From NCBI GenBank assembly GCA_937967665.1, contig CALBSZ010000471.1, positions 1-9,340 on the forward strand: a stretch of 9,340 nt of DNA, given 5' to 3'. Within the stretch, counting starts at the first letter, position 1; each line of letters starts with the position of its first letter. The position numbers were made by a program, and so were the translations under genes. Origin of the DNA: an uncultured Planctomycetaceae bacterium (lineage in GTDB: Bacteria; Planctomycetota; Planctomycetia; Pirellulales; Pirellulaceae). Below are positions 6,482 through 9,340 of the stretch, piece after piece. The notes under the pieces are model-generated. The model saw only the letters and a program-made list of their open reading frames with translations. It was not told the origin of the DNA and did not search any database.

Positions 6482-7954
6482 TTCCTGAGCATGACGGCGA
6501 ATGGCTTCCATCAAACCGGACAGATGGGTTTCGTCGGTGAGCGGATTCATGACGGTGACACGGAGGGCGGCACAACCGTCGAGCGTGGTCTGGACAAGAT
6601 AAAATTCGCCGGATTGGATCACTTTTCGTCGCACCCGGCGTTGGAATTCACTAAGCCGCTCGGGCGAGGCCTCGCGGAGGGCGGCTGGAACGTAGCGAAA
6701 CGCCACGATATTTCCTTGCGGTTCGTGCAGCGTCTGAAAATCGTCGGCCGCCGTCAACATTTCATGGAATCGCCTGGCGACCGCAAACGTGCTGTCCACC
6801 AGGTCCGCGAAGATCTGGGAACCGAATGTCGACCAGATACCCCAAAGACCGTACGCCGCGGCGCGTTTCGTGCATTCGATGGTACTCAGGCCGCTATCGA
6901 ATTCCGCCATGCCTGGCGCCGAAGGATCGAACAGGTAGGGCGCGTCCTGGCGAAACGCCTCGTACTGGTGCTCCTTGCGACGATAGAATACGAAGGCACA
7001 AAGTGCCGGCATGAACATCATCTTGTGGGCATCCCAGACCAGGCTGTCCACTTGATCGATCCCGGCCAGTAGATGCTTGTGCCGTTCGCTAAACAGGACG
7101 GCGCCGCCGTGCGCCGCGTCGACGTGCAACCAGACCTCGTGGCGTTGGCAAACGTCGACGATGTCTGCCAGCGGGTCGAAGGCGCCGATCGGGGTCGCGC
7201 AGGCACACGCCGACACCGCGACGGCAGTGTGGCCCTGACGCCGCAACGCCGTCAGCAGTTCGTCCAGCCGCTGCGGGTCCAGCCGCCGCCGCTCGTCCAA
7301 TTCCGCGCGCACGACATTGGACGTCCCGATGCCCAGCAGGCCGGCCGAGCGGGTGACGCTATAGTGCGCATCGCCGTGGACGACGATCACCGGATCCCGG
7401 TCGGCTCGCAGACCCTGCTCCCAACAGTCGCCCAGAGTGACGTTGCGTGCTGTCAGCAGGCCGGTCAGATTGCCCAGCGAGCCGCCGTGCGTGATGAGTC
7501 CCGCAAACGTATTGTCGCGCCAGCCAATAACATTTCCCAACTGTTCGATAACCGCGCGTTCGACCGCCGTCGCCCACGGTCCCATTTCATAAATGGCCAT
7601 GACCTGATTCGTCAGCGAACCAACGAGGTCAAAAAGTGCCGCCACGGGAATCGGCGCGGGGACCTGATGCCCGATATACCTCGGATCGTGCAGGTTGTTG
7701 CCGTGTGACAACATGGTCGCAACCCTCTGCTCGAAGGCCGCAAGCAAGTCATCGGCGGCCACGTCCGCAAGGAACGACCGCGCCAAGTTGACATTGGTCC
7801 TGGGCTCCGCCCAATTCAAAACGTGGCCCCCTCCCGCTTCAACCCGTGCCAGGTGCTCGGTAAAGACGTCCATCAGACGGCGGCCGAGTACACGAATGTG
7901 CTCGGGAGAATAAGCGTTTTGAATCCGCTGACGTGCTTCTTCCATGACCTTCAT
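6479..7954 (-). CDS. Group II PLP-dependent amino acid decarboxylase
   Basis: The 491-residue protein belongs to the glutamate/aromatic/diaminobutyrate decarboxylase family (pyridoxal-dependent decarboxylase, fold type I), which removes the alpha-carboxyl group of an amino acid in the cytoplasm. Motifs, numbered from the ATG: GGSLGNLTGL at 157-166 (PLP phosphate loop), HYSVTRSAGLLGIG starting at His197 (the ring-stacking His), HVDAAHGG at 277-284 with the Asp that contacts the PLP ring nitrogen, and WDAHKMMFMP at 307-316 with Lys311 as the Schiff-base lysine. LHDPRYIGHQVPAPIP at about 88-103 is the substrate-side N-terminal motif. All catalytic residues are present. A TTG at 7966 could add four residues, and an in-frame TAG lies just upstream of it; I prefer the ATG at 7954. 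Neither has a Shine-Dalgarno. The substrate cannot be assigned. The esterase gene upstream ends about 50 bases before, so the two may share a transcript. Confidence 0.92.
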   Translation of the reverse strand: MKVMEEARQRIQNAYSPEHIRVLGRRLMDVFTEHLARVEAGGGHVLNWAEPRTNVNLARSFLADVAADDLLAAFEQRVATMLSHGNNLHDPRYIGHQVPAPIPVAALFDLVGSLTNQVMAIYEMGPWATAVERAVIEQLGNVIGWRDNTFAGLITHGGSLGNLTGLLTARNVTLGDCWEQGLRADRDPVIVVHGDAHYSVTRSAGLLGIGTSNVVRAELDERRRLDPQRLDELLTALRRQGHTAVAVSACACATPIGAFDPLADIVDVCQRHEVWLHVDAAHGGAVLFSERHKHLLAGIDQVDSLVWDAHKMMFMPALCAFVFYRRKEHQYEAFRQDAPYLFDPSAPGMAEFDSGLSTIECTKRAAAYGLWGIWSTFGSQIFADLVDSTFAVARRFHEMLTAADDFQTLHEPQGNIVAFRYVPAALREASPERLSEFQRRVRRKVIQSGEFYLVQTTLDGCAALRVTVMNPLTDETHLSGLMEAIRRHAQE

Positions 7955-8007
7955 CGAAAGACTCAACTGCCCATACTACAGCGCCGTGTTGACACGACTC
8001 CGAGCCG

Positions 8008-8772
8008 TCAGGACGACTTCCGCCGGTGCGACAATAACCAATGGTAAACTTCCTGGTTGTTGTACGTTTCGGTCCAACTGTCGTGGCCGGCATTGGGATA
8101 GATGGTCAGCTTGATCTTATCACCACCCGCCTGACGGACCGCCTGAACCATCTGCTGGCTTTCCGCCAGTTTGACCACGTTGTCCTTGCCGCCGTGAAAA
8201 CACCAGATCGGCAACGTCGTCAGTTGCGGACCCCAGGCGGGAATCCCACCGCCGCAAATCGGGACAGCCGCGGCGAAGCGCTCGGGATGGCTGGCGGCCA
8301 AACGCCACGTGCCAAAGCCGCCCATGCTGAGTCCGGTCAAATAGACGCGGTCCTCGTCGACATGCAATTCCTGCAACGCGTGATCCAGCAACTGAATCAA
8401 CTGAGCGGGCTTCCAGGCCGTGCGATAACGCCCCTTCTCTGGAAACGGACTTTGCGGCGACACGACGACGAACGGGAAGTCCTTCCGCTTTTTTACGATC
8501 TTGGGCGGCCCGTGAATCTTGACCTTTTCAAGGTTTCCATTGCCGCTCTCGCCAAGTCCGTGCAAGAATAGGATCAACGGCCACCGCTCTCCTTGAGGAT
8601 CATAGTTTTCCGGCACAAAAGCCAGGAACGGGATCGTTACCGCGCCCCCGCCCTCGTTCTTGACCGCCAGTTTGTTCTCGATTTGCACTCCCGGTTTCAC
8701 GTTGATCTCCGCTGGTAAGGACGTGACGAAAAACGATAGCACGACAGCAACCACAATCCATCTCAAAGTCAT
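8008..8772 (-). CDS. Secreted alpha/beta-hydrolase, esterase/depolymerase type
   Basis: The 254-residue protein starts with a signal peptide (MTLRWIVVAVVLSFFVTSLPA, cleavage about residue 21). The rest is an alpha/beta-hydrolase of the secreted esterase type found in feruloyl esterases, polyhydroxybutyrate depolymerases and prolyl-oligopeptidase-like esterases: a cap strand PFLAFVPENYDP, the oxyanion HGLGES at 71-76, the nucleophile elbow GLSMGG with Ser149, the acid in HGGKDN with Asp197, and the catalytic His230 in AGHDSW. The triad is complete. It probably cleaves a carboxylic ester of a polymer or plant/algal material outside the cytoplasm; the substrate is not evident. The start at 8772 is fixed by a strong AGGAGAGGA 5 bases upstream and by the signal peptide; ATGs at 8793 and 8808 would add a polar leader and are less likely. 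Confidence 0.9.
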   Translation of the reverse strand: MTLRWIVVAVVLSFFVTSLPAEINVKPGVQIENKLAVKNEGGGAVTIPFLAFVPENYDPQGERWPLILFLHGLGESGNGNLEKVKIHGPPKIVKKRKDFPFVVVSPQSPFPEKGRYRTAWKPAQLIQLLDHALQELHVDEDRVYLTGLSMGGFGTWRLAASHPERFAAAVPICGGGIPAWGPQLTTLPIWCFHGGKDNVVKLAESQQMVQAVRQAGGDKIKLTIYPNAGHDSWTETYNNQEVYHWLLSHRRKSS

Positions 8773-8777
8773 CTGGG

Positions 8778-8786
8778 TCCTCTCCT
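8778..8786 (-). promoter_or_regulatory. Strong ribosome binding site deciding the start of the secreted hydrolase
   Basis: AGGAGAGGA on the minus strand stands 5 bases before the ATG at 8772. It is the best Shine-Dalgarno in the window and argues against the two upstream in-frame ATGs. Confidence 0.7.
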
Positions 8787-8842
8787 CTGTCATTCGCGAC
8801 GCCACCATTTATGATACGGCCATCCGCGACGGGTGTTGCTTG

Positions 8843-8885
8843 TCACGCGGAGCGTGATGACGGTTCCTCGTCACGCGGAGCGTGA
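8843..8885. repeat. Two direct copies of the palindrome TCACGCGGAGCGTGA
   Basis: The identical 15-base sequence occurs at 8843-8857 and 8871-8885, with a 28-base period. Each is a 6-bp inverted repeat around GGA; the second copy extends to CGTCACGC-GGA-GCGTGACG (8869-8887). They lie between the divergent hydrolase and helix-turn-helix genes. Either an extragenic palindromic repeat or a paired binding site would fit. Confidence 0.75.
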
Positions 8886-8910
8886 CGTACGGGGCTTCGC
8901 AGTGCCAACA

Positions 8911-8938
8911 CGTATAATACGGGTATTCACTATACCGC
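8911..8938 (+). promoter_or_regulatory. Putative promoter/operator of the small helix-turn-helix gene
   Basis: TATAAT at 8913-8918 lies inside a perfect palindrome CGTAT-A-ATACG (8911-8921). A second inverted repeat GGTAT-TCACT-ATACC follows at about 8922-8936. Overlapping -10 and dyads upstream of a DNA-binding protein gene suggest autoregulation. No good -35 is visible. Confidence 0.35.
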
Positions 8939-8981
8939 GTCCGGAAGGAAATGTCCCGGCGCAGCTGGAGAATTTGAGCGA

Positions 8982-9218
8982 ATGAAGACTGTGGACGTAT
9001 GGATGGAGCAGAAACGGTTAGCGTTGGAAGACGTGGCCGAGCGCGCCCGGCTGACCGTCCAACGGGTCGAAGCGATCGCGGTCGGCCGTTGGACTCCCAG
9101 CCCACAAGAGCGGGTCAAGATCGCGAGCGCGTTGGAGGTCGCCGTGGAAGATGTCATTTGGGGACATACCATGGATCCTCGAAATCTGCGGTATCGCCAG
9201 AAAGGGTTTAACAAGTGA
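8982..9218 (+). CDS. Small XRE-type helix-turn-helix protein
   Basis: The 78-residue protein is nearly all one domain: LALEDVAERARLTVQRVEAIAVGRW (about 13-37) is helix-turn-helix in the Cro/C1 (XRE) pattern, with helix 2 EDVAERA, turn, and recognition helix TVQRVEAIAVGR. Residues 41-60 (PQERVKIASALEVAVEDVIW) are the following helices of the same fold. A short basic tail (DPRNLRYRQKGFNK) ends it. It should bind DNA as a dimer; target genes are unknown, but palindromes sit directly upstream. A GGAG at about 8967-8970 lies 11 bases before the ATG, a rather long spacing. It is divergent from the secreted hydrolase gene. No toxin partner is seen next to it within the window. Confidence 0.82.
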   Translation: MKTVDVWMEQKRLALEDVAERARLTVQRVEAIAVGRWTPSPQERVKIASALEVAVEDVIWGHTMDPRNLRYRQKGFNK

Positions 9219-9241
9219 ACGTGGGAACGGCGCCTAGTGCC

Positions 9242-9336
9242 AGGTTCTGTTTTAATACGGGAGAAGGGTGGCTGTGGTGGAGCGAAGCGACCCCACAGAA
9301 CCTTGAATTCCGGGGGCTCGCTTCACTCGACCCCGG
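9242..9336. repeat. Cluster of inverted repeats at the right edge
   Basis: Three dyads lie together with no gene. AGGTTCTGT (9242-9250) pairs perfectly with ACAGAACCT (9295-9303). Inside it CTGTGG (9272-9277) pairs with CCACAG (9293-9298) around AGCGAAGCGA, so the two stems compete for the right arm. CCGGGG (9310-9315) pairs with CCCCGG (9331-9336). They could terminate the helix-turn-helix transcript or be extragenic palindromic repeats; no T tract follows. Confidence 0.5.
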
Positions 9337-9340
9337 CCAC

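Noticed and set aside
5684..7072. 462-residue plus-strand open frame
   Set aside because: It is antisense to two genes with clear motifs (thioredoxin-dockerin and PLP decarboxylase), spans the gap between them, and its protein has no family-like features.
8843..8885. CRISPR array
   Set aside because: Only two 15-base palindromic units with a 13-base gap; repeats and spacers are too short and no cas gene is nearby.

Overview
The window looks like chromosome of a planctomycete, most likely Pirellulales-like. The evidence is a protein with the planctomycete N-terminal export motif (FESLELRTLLA) and a C-terminal dockerin pair of the D-V-(D/S)-G-D-G…LLVINxLN type, an NPYATP-start small membrane protein, a secreted giant of no recognised family, several starts without a Shine-Dalgarno, and short GC-rich palindromic repeats between genes. 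The GC content is moderately high and even throughout. I see no transposase, phage gene, tRNA, rRNA or CRISPR array.

Layout, left to right. (1) The 5' part of trpD (anthranilate phosphoribosyltransferase) on the minus strand runs off the left edge. (2) Divergent from it is a plus-strand cluster: a nucleoside hydrolase, 6 bases later an 861-residue secreted protein of unknown function, and 10 bases later a small two-segment membrane protein. (3) A gene-free stretch with decayed palindromic repeats follows. (4) The rest up to about 8.8 kb is on the minus strand: a small secreted protein of unknown family, an exported thioredoxin-like dockerin protein, a group II PLP-dependent decarboxylase, and a secreted alpha/beta-hydrolase (esterase type). 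(5) At the right edge are two copies of a 15-base palindrome, a small XRE-type helix-turn-helix protein on the plus strand, and a cluster of inverted repeats.

The most notable item is the thioredoxin-like dockerin gene at 5438-6343 (minus). Its reading frame is interrupted by a single in-frame TGA at codon 61. The TGA sits where the first Cys of a thioredoxin/glutaredoxin C-x-x-C site belongs (…WYFGHST-[TGA]-GYC-RSQF…), and the same frame continues for 240 codons through the rest of the thioredoxin fold and the two dockerin repeats. A perfect 7-bp hairpin with a three-base loop beginning with G lies 17 bases past the TGA to its loop, which fits the general bacterial SECIS rule. I interpret it as a selenoprotein (U-G-Y-C active site) that is exported and carries a dockerin. 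An ordinary gene caller would split it into a 60-aa fragment and a false TTG-started 231-aa protein. A nonsense mutation remains the alternative.

The genes do not form one obvious pathway. The nucleoside hydrolase, the large secreted protein and the small membrane protein are spaced like an operon. The hydrolase and decarboxylase genes could be co-transcribed (about 50 bases apart). The remaining genes appear to be independent units.
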